Origin: CAZYMF01 sp964648215
GTDB lineage: Bacteria; Desulfobacterota; Binatia; HRBIN30; JACQVA1
Reading direction: 5' to 3'
Assembly: GCA_964648215.1 (NCBI GenBank)
Contig: CAZYMF010000014.1
Coordinates: forward strand, 1 to 47,985
DNA length: 47,985 bases
Below the pieces are notes generated by a model. The model was not told the origin of the DNA, ran no database searches, and was given only the letters and a program-made list of their open reading frames with translations. Below, in pieces: positions 8,276 through 17,766 of this stretch (the stretch's first letter is position 1; each line of letters opens with the position of its first letter). A program made the position numbers and the translations under genes.

Positions 8276-9483
8276 CTCTCCGGAGACCCCGGGGGCGGAG
8301 CTGGATGATCCGGCCACTCGGCGAGCTGTTGCGGGAAGCTCTCCGTGACGTAGCCTTGCAGCAGCGCCACGGCCGCCTGCGCGTAGGCCTCGCGCGTGTA
8401 CTGGCGGGCGGTGCGCAGCCCGTTCTCGGCGAGATCGGCTCGTAGCCGCGGGTTGCTCGCCAGGCGTTCGATGGCCGTTGCCAGCTCCTCCTGCGAGCCG
8501 GGCGCGACGAGCAGCCCATTCACCTCGCTCCGCACGAGGTCGGGTACGCCGCCCACATTGCTGGTGACGACGGGCACGCCATGCGCCATCGCTTCGATCA
8601 CCACGCGCGGTACGCCTTCGGCCAGCGACGGAAGGACGAAGATGTCGGCGTCGAGGTAGTACCTGGTCAGTTCCTCCTCGATGGTGACTTCGCCGGCGAA
8701 ATCGACCCGATCCGCGCAGCCCAGCGTGCGCGCGCGGTTACGCAGGCAGACTTCGGCAGGGCCGGCGCCGACGACGGTGAGGCGCAGATCGAGAACGGGC
8801 TGCAAGCGAGCAACGGCGTCGAGCAGGACCTGAACGCCCTTTTTCTCGAGCAGCGCCCCGACGAAGAGCAGGCGGACCGGAGCGACGTGCCGTATTGCAG
8901 GTCGTTGAACCAGTTGCGTTTCGGAAACGGTCGAGTTGATCACGCTGACGACCCGGGGGCCCCGGTAACGGTCGGCCAGCACGGATCCCTGCGTGATCGT
9001 GAGCGCGCGCTGCGCCATCCACTTGGTGTAGCCATCGAAGGCCCGGCCCGCGGTCCGGGCCAGCGGCCGCAGTAAGCCGTGGTATTCCGCCATGGCCTCG
9101 AGCAGATCGCCGACGATGTTGAGGTAGATGGGCCGCCCGAGCCAGCGCGCAAGCGGAAAGGCCGCCAGCGCCAGCGGACACGGCACCCGGAGGTAGAGCA
9201 CGTTCCAGGCGTCGCGCTCTCGCAGCAACGAGCGGGCGAGGGCGACGACCGCGGGCAGGCTGCGGCTCCAGCGGTCGAAGAAGGGCAGCGGCCGCAGACA
9301 GCAGTTGGCCGACGCAAGCGGGTACTGCAACGACGTGACGTCGGCCGGGGCGAGCGGTGCGTAGATGCGGACACCACTAAAGTAGGGAGCGAAGGTGTCG
9401 ACGAAGGGGCCATAGCTGCGATGCGTGTACAGCCGTGTGCCGCGACGAACGAACGGGTAGTCGTAGACCATGGCCAGCCGCAT
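8272..9483 (-). CDS. Family 4 (GT-B) glycosyltransferase
   Basis: The 403-residue protein starts MRLAMVYDYPFVRRG. The C-terminal Rossmann half carries LLFVGALLEKKGVQVLLDA and the donor-binding E-x7-E motif in EGVPRVVIEAMAHGVPVV, which define GT4. It should transfer a nucleotide-activated sugar to the growing EPS unit in the cytoplasm. The frame is open far upstream, but that stretch is only the antisense of the next gene; the ATG at 9483 overlaps the upstream stop by one base (TGATG) and fits the family's normal length. Confidence 0.9.
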   Translation of the reverse strand: MRLAMVYDYPFVRRGTRLYTHRSYGPFVDTFAPYFSGVRIYAPLAPADVTSLQYPLASANCCLRPLPFFDRWSRSLPAVVALARSLLRERDAWNVLYLRVPCPLALAAFPLARWLGRPIYLNIVGDLLEAMAEYHGLLRPLARTAGRAFDGYTKWMAQRALTITQGSVLADRYRGPRVVSVINSTVSETQLVQRPAIRHVAPVRLLFVGALLEKKGVQVLLDAVARLQPVLDLRLTVVGAGPAEVCLRNRARTLGCADRVDFAGEVTIEEELTRYYLDADIFVLPSLAEGVPRVVIEAMAHGVPVVTSNVGGVPDLVRSEVNGLLVAPGSQEELATAIERLASNPRLRADLAENGLRTARQYTREAYAQAAVALLQGYVTESFPQQLAEWPDHPAPPPGSPER

Positions 9484-10838
9484 CAGAGCGCCGTCCTGCG
9501 AGCATCGGCAGCGAGCGCACTCGCGATTCCGAGAAGCGTCCACATAATGATGATGTTCAGATCGTTCGACAGGGCGGACTCGACCGCCAAGGCCAACAAC
9601 GTGCCCAGCAGACCCCGAAGCACCAACCGTTCGCGACCGGTACAAGCGCGATGCGCGAGCCACACGGCGCGTAGCTGGCCGCCGTAGAGCCAGAAGAAGC
9701 CGAGCAGCGACACGACTCCTCCCTCCGCCCACAGCAGGACGTACGAGTTGTGCGGCAAGGTGGGGAAGGGAACGCAGCCCGGGACGACGTATTGGGCGTA
9801 GTTGTCGAGGTAGTTGCCGAGCCCGACGCCGAGGAGCCAGTGGCCACGGACCATCGCCAGACCGGTCCGCAGCAGGTACTCGCGGCCGATCGTCGACGAC
9901 GCCAGGGGCGAGCCGGAGCCGTAGTCGACGGCGACGAAGATGGTCTGAAACCGCTCGCGCACCTCGGGGGGGACGAGCAGGACCAGGGCGGCGATGGCCA
10001 GGGCGACGAACGCGTAGTCGCGCGGCCGCCGGCCGGCGACGAAGAGAAAGCCGAGAGTCGTGGCGATCCACGCCGCTCGCGTGTACGTGAACACCAGACC
10101 GGTGAGCAGCACGGCGAAAAGCCCGAGCCGGGCCGCCCGGTTGACGCCCGACGTGCCGATGATGCTGGCGTAGACGACCGGCAGAACCGCCGTCATGTAC
10201 AGACCCCCCGCGTTGCGGGTCGCGATTCCGGCGAAGATGTCGACGTAGTACGAGTAGCCCTGGAAGACACGGTAGAGGCCGAATACGGCGAGACCGGCAA
10301 TCACCAGGCTGAGACCGTCGAGGACGGCAAAGATCCATACGGGTCGCCGGAGTACCAGGATCATGGTGACGAAAACGAAGATGTGCGCGCTCCACTTGAC
10401 CAGCTCGGAGGCATAGGCGGAGGGATCGCGGACGGCGAATCCGGAAAGGAGAAAGCCGCCGAGCAGAACGCCGAGGGGTACCAGTGGAACCGCCGCGAAG
10501 AAGGAGGTGTCCTCCTGCCAGCGACGCACGAGCTCGCGGGCACACAGAAGACCGGCCATGAGGGCCGGCAGCGGCACCCACAGCGAGCCGACGTGCACAC
10601 GGAAGTCGGGGTCGACGATGCTGGCGAACGACAGGACGAAGCACGCGAGACCGAGACGTTCGTCCCACCAGGCCGCGGCCACCGCCAACACCGCCAGCAC
10701 GGCGACCGAGGCCTCCCAGCCTCTTCCCAGTCGGCTGCCCTCCACCAGCAGGGCGCCCACGGCGAACGACGTCACGGCCGTCACGGCGACGAGAAGGGTG
10801 TTGCTCGGCCGAGTGTGTACACGCTCCATCGGCGACAC
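9483..10838 (-). CDS. O-antigen ligase / Wzy polymerase-family membrane protein
   Basis: The protein has about 450 residues and roughly ten to twelve membrane helices. A periplasmic loop near the C-terminal third contains LPHNSYVLLWAEGG, matching the conserved His motif of the Wzy_C/O-antigen ligase family. In this operon it is most likely the polymerase that joins lipid-linked repeat units, or a ligase that transfers the chain. GTG at 10838 is preferred because GAGG lies five bases upstream and the upstream stop is six bases away; ATG at 10829 is the alternative. A second family member with TPRs is encoded upstream in the same operon. Confidence 0.85.
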   Translation of the reverse strand: MSPMERVHTRPSNTLLVAVTAVTSFAVGALLVEGSRLGRGWEASVAVLAVLAVAAAWWDERLGLACFVLSFASIVDPDFRVHVGSLWVPLPALMAGLLCARELVRRWQEDTSFFAAVPLVPLGVLLGGFLLSGFAVRDPSAYASELVKWSAHIFVFVTMILVLRRPVWIFAVLDGLSLVIAGLAVFGLYRVFQGYSYYVDIFAGIATRNAGGLYMTAVLPVVYASIIGTSGVNRAARLGLFAVLLTGLVFTYTRAAWIATTLGFLFVAGRRPRDYAFVALAIAALVLLVPPEVRERFQTIFVAVDYGSGSPLASSTIGREYLLRTGLAMVRGHWLLGVGLGNYLDNYAQYVVPGCVPFPTLPHNSYVLLWAEGGVVSLLGFFWLYGGQLRAVWLAHRACTGRERLVLRGLLGTLLALAVESALSNDLNIIIMWTLLGIASALAADARRTAL

Positions 10839-10844
10839 CGGCCC

Positions 10845-11828
10845 TCAGCCCCGCAGCCATTCCATTGTTCGCGGCTCCCGGAGCACCGCCGTGAGCAGGC
10901 GCAGCCACGGTGAGACGCCCTCGCCAACGTAGCTGCTCTGGCAGCGGGCAAGCAGTGTGACGAGAAACGCCGCCTCGATCTCGGCGGGGTTTTCACTCAG
11001 AGGCCCCAGGCTCTGCCGCAGAAAATCGTGCGTCGCGCCCAGGAGGCGCAAGGAGGGGGCGGCGCCCTCGGCCCTGCCGCGCCAGAACAGGTACTGGAAC
11101 GCGAAGGTGAGGGGATCGGCGAAGCTGGGGGCCGCCGGCCGCCCCGCCTCCCAGTCGACGACCACCACGCCGTCGGGGCGCCGCAGGATGTTGCCGTACC
11201 AGAAGTCCCCGTGATGGGCGACCCAATCGACCGTCACGCCGTGGAGCGCCCGCACCCGGCGCAACAGTGCCCGCTCGATCACGTCGAGGTCCTCGGCTCC
11301 GAGCCAGCGAGCGTGCTGGCGCAGCGGTTGGCGAACATGCAGTTCGTCGTCTTCGAGCGTCCACGGCCGACGCGCGGTCCGTGTCGCTCGCTGGAAACCC
11401 GCGAGCCAGACGAGCACGGCGGCGAGATCGTCGGCCACGCGATCCCGGCGAGCGGGAAGGAAGCGAGCTCGATATGGCCCCGGAAGCGGCGTGGCACGAA
11501 CGGCTTCCTCGATCAGGACCCAGGCACCCGCGATCTCTTGCAGCGCCAGCGCGCCGGGAAGGGTCTGGCGCAGCGGTTCGGGGAGAGAACGCTCCAGCGC
11601 CCGGCGGAACTGCCATTCGCCGCGCAGGCGCTCGTCGCCACAGCGCAGGCGGGCGGCATGGCATACCAGGCGGGGATGCGTCTCCGCGCCGCGGAAGACA
11701 AAGAAGTTCACTCGGGCGCCCGGCGCATGTGACCCGCTCGTCTTCAACAGACGCAGGGAATCACAACCGTCGGGACCGAGCAGCGCCGCGCCCGGGCCGG
11801 AGAGGTAGGCGAGAAGGGCGTCGATCAT
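10845..11828 (-). CDS. APH/choline-kinase-like phosphotransferase in the EPS operon
   Basis: The 327-residue protein has an aminoglycoside-phosphotransferase-like kinase fold. HHGDFWYGNIL supplies the catalytic Asp and metal-binding Asn of Brenner's motif, and VVVVDWEAG the DFG-equivalent metal site. Such kinases phosphorylate small molecules (choline, sugars, antibiotics). Its ATGA coupling to the fusion gene upstream and close spacing to the polymerase gene downstream suggest it modifies a sugar or precursor of the polymer, not an antibiotic. The substrate is not predictable from sequence. Confidence 0.8.
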   Translation of the reverse strand: MIDALLAYLSGPGAALLGPDGCDSLRLLKTSGSHAPGARVNFFVFRGAETHPRLVCHAARLRCGDERLRGEWQFRRALERSLPEPLRQTLPGALALQEIAGAWVLIEEAVRATPLPGPYRARFLPARRDRVADDLAAVLVWLAGFQRATRTARRPWTLEDDELHVRQPLRQHARWLGAEDLDVIERALLRRVRALHGVTVDWVAHHGDFWYGNILRRPDGVVVVDWEAGRPAAPSFADPLTFAFQYLFWRGRAEGAAPSLRLLGATHDFLRQSLGPLSENPAEIEAAFLVTLLARCQSSYVGEGVSPWLRLLTAVLREPRTMEWLRG

Positions 11829-14800
11829 GGCTCGCCAGCCCTCGCCACGACGGAAACGCCGGGAAACCAGGGGGCGATATCGAGGTGAAGACGGCGCACC
11901 ACCCACAGGGCCGCACGCGTAATCGGCGGCGGGACACGTGTGAACGTGGGGAGAACGCGCAGGAGATACGAGAGCGATCGGTAGTCACCGGTCTCCAGCA
12001 GGTAGCGGGGAGAGCCGTGCCCGGGCAGCCGGCCGTAGTAGCGCACGGAAACGAATCCTTCGGCGGCGAGCGTGGCTGCCACCAGTCGCAGGTCGCGGCG
12101 TTGGGCGGCGCTGCGCCGCAGCACGGTGAGTGCCGCCGCCAGGTGCTGGGCAGCGTCGCTGACCGGCCCACCGGGGAGAGCGAGGTGGAGCGTGCCGCCG
12201 CGACGGAGGACGCGGCGGATCTCGCGTAGCGGCAGGTGAGAACGACCGTCGCGGGCGACAGGGAGCTCGATGGCGACGACATCGAAGGTCTCATCGCAGA
12301 AGGGAAGGTGGTCGGCGCAAAATGCGAGCCGCGCCCCGGCGGCGGCGGCGTCACCCGGCCCTTTGTCGACATCCGCGACGAGCCAGGCCCCTGGGGCGGC
12401 GACGGCCAGCAGCGGCAGCTCGCGGATGCCCAGACACAGCACGCGAGCCGCGGGGCTGAGGGGAAGCAGGAAGCGCCAGTCGCCGCTCTCCGCATCGCCG
12501 GCGGCCGGCTCGTCCCCGCTCCACTCGGGCATCACGGTCGGCGACCCCGGCAATGGCAGCGCTCGCTGGTACCGGTAGCGGCGCCGTTGACGACGCCGGC
12601 GTGCTTGCTTGAGAGACAACGGCACGATCATGGAGAGGGCGGTGCGAGCGAGATGGCGGGCGCTACTCAGGGGATACTGTCCTCGGACGATCGCTTGCAG
12701 GCGCGCCAGCACGTCGTAGTAGCAAGCGAGATTCTCCAGCCGTGCCGTCTCGGACTCGGCGTGGATGAGGATGGACTGCAGCACCTCGGGAAGGCAGGCG
12801 ACGCGCCAGCGCTCGGCCAGGCGCAGATACAGGTCGTAGTCTTGCGCGTAGCGATTGCCCTCGTTGTAGAGGCCGACGTCCTCCAGGGCCGCGCGCCGGG
12901 CGAGCAGGGCGCTGTGGGCAAAGGGGTTGGCGCGAATCAGCGCCGCGCGGATGTCGCCGTCTGCCGTCGGCGGATGAACGCGATCCAGCAGGCGGCCGGA
13001 CGAGTCGATGCAATCGAAGGCACAGCTCACCATCCCGTAGTCGGGGTGCTGCTGCAGAAACGCCACCTGTTGCGCCAGCCGCTCGGGTGCCGCGACGTCG
13101 TCGGCGTCCATGGCGGCGACCAGCGGTCCACGGGCGTTGCGAATGCCGGTGTTGCGCGCGGCGGTCCCGCCGGCACGGCACGGCAGGCGAATGATCCGCA
13201 GACGGGGATCGCGGTAGCCGGCGAGGATGGCCGGAGTGGCATCGTCGGAGGCGTCGTCGACGGCGAGCAACTCGAGACGCGGATAGGTCTGGGCGAGAAT
13301 GCTGTCGACGGCGGCGGCGATGAATCGCTCGCCGTTGCGCACGGGCAGCACGACGCTCACCAAGGGGAGCGCCTCGTCCATCGGGGCTCCGGCGGTTCGG
13401 CTGAGATCGGGCGCACCACTGCGGGCTCTGGTCGCGCGGTAGGCGACGAGAGCGAGCGCCGGGGCGACAATGAGGCCGGCGACCGCGATCAGGAGGATTG
13501 GATGCAGGCGCAACAGGTGGTCGCCGACCGCGGCCGCGGCGATCCCCGCCAGCAGCGGCGGTCCCGTCTGCCGGGTCAGCCTGAGGAGCAGCGCCGCGGT
13601 CGCCTGGCCGCACGCAAGGCCGGCCACGACGTACTCGCCAACGGCGGAAAGCGCGTAGGCCGCCACCATGGCGGCGGCGACGCCGGTGATGCCGAAACCA
13701 GCCGCGACGGCCACGGCGCAGAGGGCCGCGGCCAGGAGCACCGCGAGGGTGTTGATGACGATCAGGGCCCGGAGTCGCCGGAGGGTGACGAGGATGACCA
13801 GGCTCAGCGTATGGATGGAGACGAAGAAGGTGGCCCAGAGGAGGATCTGCGCCGCCGGCACGCCCGGCGCGTACGCCGGCAGCAGAAGCCGGGTGGCCGG
13901 CGGCAGCAGGATGTAGCCGAGGGCCAGGGCGAAGGGGAGGACGCCGGCAAGCACGCGCACGACACGATCGACGTCGGCGAAAAGGACGCGCCCGTCGTTG
14001 TCCTTGCCGAAGCGCTCGACGACGTGCGGCAGGAGCACTTGGCCGAAGATGGCGGGAAGCATCACCGTGAGGTCGAAGACGATCATCGCCAGGCCGTAGA
14101 GACCCACGGCCTCGGTTCCCAGAAGGAAGGCGAGCACGAAACGGTCGACCGTCTTCAGGATGTCGAACGCCATCCCGGAGAAGGCAAGGGGAAGACCGAC
14201 CGCGACGAGCGTTCGCAGCTGCACCAGATCGGCGGAGAGGCGCCACGACACGCGTAGCGCGCGACCGAGGTAGGCACTGACCACGACGTTGGCCAGGGCG
14301 ACGCTGCCCATGAACCAGAAGACGCCGCCCCACCAGGAGGCGAGCGGTGCGAGCAGGCCGTCGAGGAGCGCGAGCGCCACCATCGCGCGCGACTTGCGCT
14401 CGAACGCCTTCTCGGCATTGGCGAGCTCGAACAGATAGAAGAGGACCCGGGTGGAGAGCAGGACCGGGGCGAAGACCATCAGGCCGCGGCCGAGGGCGAC
14501 GTTCTGCAGGCGGGCGCCGACGGCGACCAGGAGGACCGTGATGACCGCGGTGGGTAACAGGGTGAGGACCCAGGCGGCTTCCCTGGCCCGGGCGGCGTCC
14601 TCGACGCGACCGGCGCCCCGCAACAGCGGCACCTCGCGGGCAATGCCGCGCAGGGCGCCGAGATCGGACCACTTCGTGTAGGCGAGGAGCAGCTGCAGCG
14701 ACTTCCACAGCCCGAACTGCTGCGGCCCGAGCAAGCCCGCGACGGCAAGGGATCGTGCCCCCTGGACCACCTGCGAAGCCAGCGTCGCGCCGTAGAGCGT

Positions 14801-14842
14801 GAACCAGTCGCGCCACACCTGCCCGCCGCGTTCCCGGCTCAT
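11825..14842 (-). CDS. Flippase - GT2 glycosyltransferase - SAM methyltransferase fusion protein
   Basis: This is one uninterrupted 1005-residue frame with three recognisable proteins in series. Residues 1-470 form a Wzx-type polysaccharide flippase (about 12-14 hydrophobic segments, starting WFTLYGATLASQVVQGARSL). Residues 488-760 form a GT2 domain (VSVVLPVRNGE and metal-binding AMDADD at 578-582). Residues 771-1005 form a class I methyltransferase (AARVLCLG, then LPFCDETFDVVAIELP and VLRRGGTLHLALPGG). Methionines at 488 (base 13381) and 771 (base 12532) sit at domain borders, but no stop or clear ribosome site separates the parts. The likely role is repeat-unit export coupled to sugar addition and methylation. 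The start overlaps the upstream stop (ATGA), and the stop overlaps the kinase start. Confidence 0.85.
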   Translation of the reverse strand: MSRERGGQVWRDWFTLYGATLASQVVQGARSLAVAGLLGPQQFGLWKSLQLLLAYTKWSDLGALRGIAREVPLLRGAGRVEDAARAREAAWVLTLLPTAVITVLLVAVGARLQNVALGRGLMVFAPVLLSTRVLFYLFELANAEKAFERKSRAMVALALLDGLLAPLASWWGGVFWFMGSVALANVVVSAYLGRALRVSWRLSADLVQLRTLVAVGLPLAFSGMAFDILKTVDRFVLAFLLGTEAVGLYGLAMIVFDLTVMLPAIFGQVLLPHVVERFGKDNDGRVLFADVDRVVRVLAGVLPFALALGYILLPPATRLLLPAYAPGVPAAQILLWATFFVSIHTLSLVILVTLRRLRALIVINTLAVLLAAALCAVAVAAGFGITGVAAAMVAAYALSAVGEYVVAGLACGQATAALLLRLTRQTGPPLLAGIAAAAVGDHLLRLHPILLIAVAGLIVAPALALVAYRATRARSGAPDLSRTAGAPMDEALPLVSVVLPVRNGERFIAAAVDSILAQTYPRLELLAVDDASDDATPAILAGYRDPRLRIIRLPCRAGGTAARNTGIRNARGPLVAAMDADDVAAPERLAQQVAFLQQHPDYGMVSCAFDCIDSSGRLLDRVHPPTADGDIRAALIRANPFAHSALLARRAALEDVGLYNEGNRYAQDYDLYLRLAERWRVACLPEVLQSILIHAESETARLENLACYYDVLARLQAIVRGQYPLSSARHLARTALSMIVPLSLKQARRRRQRRRYRYQRALPLPGSPTVMPEWSGDEPAAGDAESGDWRFLLPLSPAARVLCLGIRELPLLAVAAPGAWLVADVDKGPGDAAAAGARLAFCADHLPFCDETFDVVAIELPVARDGRSHLPLREIRRVLRRGGTLHLALPGGPVSDAAQHLAAALTVLRRSAAQRRDLRLVAATLAAEGFVSVRYYGRLPGHGSPRYLLETGDYRSLSYLLRVLPTFTRVPPPITRAALWVVRRLHLDIAPWFPGVSVVARAGEP

Positions 14843-17763
14843 CCCGGCTCCTTGGCGAGCAGGGCGGCGAGCTCCGCGTCTGCCTCGGCATCGCCGGGCC
14901 GCAGCCGCAGCACTGTCCGATACTCGGTCAGCGCCTCTTCCGGCCGGCCGGTGCGCGCATAGCTGCGCGCCAGCCACAGGCGCATCTGCGCGTTGTCGGG
15001 GTTCAGACGCAGGCCGGATTGCCACAGGGCTTGCGCCTGGTGGTAGAGACCGCGATCGAAATAGCGCAGACCGAGCTGGTAGTAGACGTAGTCGTCCTCG
15101 GCCGCGAGCGCCTTCGCCCGCTGGTAGTCCCGCGTCGCGTCGAGCCACTGGTCGCGACGGTCGGCGACCAGGCCGCGGCCGAGGAGGGCCCATGGATCGT
15201 GCGGGCGCTCTGCGAGCATGGCGGCGAAGTGCCGGCCGGCGGCGGCGAGGTTTCCCCGGTCGACCAGCAACAGCCCGAGGTCGCGCTCCATCTCGTTGCG
15301 CCGCGGCGAGGGCGGCAGGGCGCGCAGCGCCAGCCGGAAGTCACGCTCGGAATCGTCGTAGGCGCCGAGGCGTTCTTCGACGCGCGCGAGTTCGCCCAGG
15401 ACGGCCGGGTCGAGCTTGCTGGCAGCGAGCGCGGCGAGAATCGGGCGGGCCGCGGCCGGCGGCCGGCGCTCGGCGACGGCGCGGGCAAGGTCCCCGACGA
15501 GCGGTCCGGGAGCACCCGGCGGCGGCCCCTGCAACAGCGCGCGGATCAACTCGTCTGTCCAAGCGGATCGACCGGCGTCTTCCAGAACCAGCGCGAGCTG
15601 CCACATGAGCGCGGGCTCGTCGGGAACGAGCTGGCGCAGGTCGGCGTAGGTCGCGCCGCGCGCAACGGCATCGTGCACCACCCGTTGGAGCAGCGACGGA
15701 TCGAGCAAGAGGGCGCGCCGCAGGGAGCGCACCGCGACCACATCCAGACCCTGCCGATCGAGCGTGGCGAGGCCGAGACCCCCGCCGGCACTGGGCTGCA
15801 AATGATCCAGCGCCCAGTCGCCGAGCGCGTACTGCAGATCGGCGTTGCGCGGCTCGAGCGCCACCGCGTCTCGATAGAGGCCATAGGCCAGATCCGACGG
15901 CTCGGCGTCGCGCGGGAGTCGGTCGAGCAGCAGCTCCGGGGTGAACGGAACCGCGGCGAAGGTCTCCTCGAGCGCGGCGAGGTTGGTGCAGATCCACCCC
16001 AGGTCGCCGCGATACGCGGGATTGGTGCGGTCGCAGGCGATGGCGTCGAGATAGGCGTTCACCGCCCTGACGTAGAGCGCCTGTGCCTCTCGCGCACGGT
16101 CCTCTTCGCTGCCCAGCGCCTGCCCGTCGAGGCCGATACCCTCTGTCCAGGCGCGAAAGCCCGCGCGGCCGAAGAGCCGGCCGAGGGCGTAGTGATGGCG
16201 ACCGGCGCCCGGATCGAGCGTCGTGTCGTGACGCAGCTCCGCGGCCGCCGCGGACCAGTCCGCGGCGGGGTTGGTGGCAGCAACGCGGGACCCCGCCGCG
16301 AGGTAGCTGGAGACGGTGCCCGGAGCTGCCGCGAGAAGAGCGACGATCGCGAGCCAGGAGCCGACGGCGCCGGCGGCTCGCAGCGGATAGTCCCTGCGTT
16401 TGGCGCCGGCCGCGGCGAGAGCCAGTGCCGCGATGACGGCGCCCAGCCCACCGACGGCCGGCAAGCGCACCGCAAAATCGACCAGGGCGGAGGTGAGCAG
16501 CGCCACCATACCGGCTTCGGCGCCCAGGGACAGTGTGGCAGCCGAGGGCTGCGCCGCACGCCGGGCACGGTCGACGCGTCGAAACCAGCGGAACAGGCCC
16601 CATGCCCCGATGGCCAGCCCGAATGCTCCCATCTCGGCGGCAAGCTGCAGCGGCTCGCTGTGGGCGTAGTCGACGAAGAGGTGGCTCGGTATCGCGGTGC
16701 CCAGCACCGGGCGCGCCGCTTCGAGGAATGTGCCCAGACCCGAGCCGAAAATTGGAGCGCGTGCCACGGTGTGCGCGGCCGCCAGCCAGATCGGCACGCG
16801 CAAGTCGGCGAGAGGGTCGCGCCAGAGTTGCAGAAGGCGTCCCGCCAGACCTGACCCTCCGGCCCAGCCGGCATAGAGCAGCAGTCCGGCGCCGATCGCG
16901 CTGGCCGCGGCCAGGACGCGACGCTGGGTGGAGATGTTACCGCGGAGGGCGAAGTAGAGCAGGGCACACAGTGCGGCGATCATGCCGCCGCGCGAGAACG
17001 TCAGTCCCAGGGCGGCGGCGAGCAACGGCAACGAGATCGCCGACGCCAGGCGATAGGCCCGCCAGGGGCCACGCTCGTCGCCACGGGCCAGCAGACCCGC
17101 TAGGCCTAGGGGCAACAACGCCGCCAGCCAAGCGGCAAAATGGTCGGGGTTCACGAACGGCCCGCGCAAGCGATCGGCGGAGAGGCCCGGCAGCACCGCA
17201 AACAAGGCGCCCGGAGAGAGAAAGTTCCACACGCTGGCGGCGGCAACCACGCCGGCGGCGGCAAGCAGCCAGGTGGCGACACTCACAGCCGACCGTTGCC
17301 CGATTGTGGCCAGGGCGGCGACGAAGACGATGGTGACCGCGACCAGGCTGCGCAAGGCCGTGGCCGTCGCATGAGGATTCAAGCTGAGAGGCAGCCAGCG
17401 TGGGGTCAGGGGATAACGCAACGAGAGCTCCGGCGCCGCTCCGAGGAGCCCACGGAGCCCGGGTGGAAGCGGGACGAGCTGCAAGAGAGCCAGGGCCGCG
17501 AGGAGGACCAGCGGCAGGGCAAGCGAGAGGGAGTGGGCTCGCAGGGAGCGGCGCAACGCCGCGCGGAGCGCGAGGCCGATTCCGATCACGGCGGCGCCGA
17601 GCTGGAAGACGAGCTGTCCCGCCGGGCTGGCGCCGCCATAGAGGAGAACGCTGGAGACGACCAGGGCGACGGCGGAGACGCGCAGCCAGGCGTCGGCGTC
17701 ACGCACACGGGCTGGCCCCAGCCACGCCGGACGCGGTGTCACGGGGTTGAGCCGGGGCGTCAC
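14839..17763 (-). CDS. O-antigen ligase/polymerase with C-terminal TPR domain
   Basis: The 974-residue protein has an N-terminal multi-pass membrane half (about residues 25-490) carrying the Wzy_C-type loop FVDYAHSEPLQLAAEMG. The long C-terminal half (about 520-970) contains tetratricopeptide repeats, e.g. LWLARSYARTGRPEEALTEY near the end. The TPR half should lie in the periplasm and could organise other assembly proteins. It starts with GTG four bases after the wzc stop. This is the second ligase-family gene in the operon; one is probably the polymerase and the other a ligase or accessory factor. Confidence 0.85.
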   Translation of the reverse strand: MTPRLNPVTPRPAWLGPARVRDADAWLRVSAVALVVSSVLLYGGASPAGQLVFQLGAAVIGIGLALRAALRRSLRAHSLSLALPLVLLAALALLQLVPLPPGLRGLLGAAPELSLRYPLTPRWLPLSLNPHATATALRSLVAVTIVFVAALATIGQRSAVSVATWLLAAAGVVAAASVWNFLSPGALFAVLPGLSADRLRGPFVNPDHFAAWLAALLPLGLAGLLARGDERGPWRAYRLASAISLPLLAAALGLTFSRGGMIAALCALLYFALRGNISTQRRVLAAASAIGAGLLLYAGWAGGSGLAGRLLQLWRDPLADLRVPIWLAAAHTVARAPIFGSGLGTFLEAARPVLGTAIPSHLFVDYAHSEPLQLAAEMGAFGLAIGAWGLFRWFRRVDRARRAAQPSAATLSLGAEAGMVALLTSALVDFAVRLPAVGGLGAVIAALALAAAGAKRRDYPLRAAGAVGSWLAIVALLAAAPGTVSSYLAAGSRVAATNPAADWSAAAAELRHDTTLDPGAGRHHYALGRLFGRAGFRAWTEGIGLDGQALGSEEDRAREAQALYVRAVNAYLDAIACDRTNPAYRGDLGWICTNLAALEETFAAVPFTPELLLDRLPRDAEPSDLAYGLYRDAVALEPRNADLQYALGDWALDHLQPSAGGGLGLATLDRQGLDVVAVRSLRRALLLDPSLLQRVVHDAVARGATYADLRQLVPDEPALMWQLALVLEDAGRSAWTDELIRALLQGPPPGAPGPLVGDLARAVAERRPPAAARPILAALAASKLDPAVLGELARVEERLGAYDDSERDFRLALRALPPSPRRNEMERDLGLLLVDRGNLAAAGRHFAAMLAERPHDPWALLGRGLVADRRDQWLDATRDYQRAKALAAEDDYVYYQLGLRYFDRGLYHQAQALWQSGLRLNPDNAQMRLWLARSYARTGRPEEALTEYRTVLRLRPGDAEADAELAALLAKEPG

Positions 17764-17766
17764 GTC

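Noticed and set aside
9484..10908. N-terminal extension of the GT4 frame across the polymerase gene
   Set aside because: The stretch is Arg/Ala/Pro-rich antisense of a clear membrane protein gene on the same strand in another frame; the GT4 family length and the one-base stop/start overlap fit ATG 9483.
10845..11828. Aminoglycoside resistance gene
   Set aside because: The catalytic motifs only define the kinase superfamily; tight coupling to EPS genes argues for a biosynthetic role.
14843..15193. N-terminal extension of the flippase fusion
   Set aside because: It covers the coding end of the ligase/TPR gene and has shadow-like composition; the ATGA overlap marks the start at 14842.
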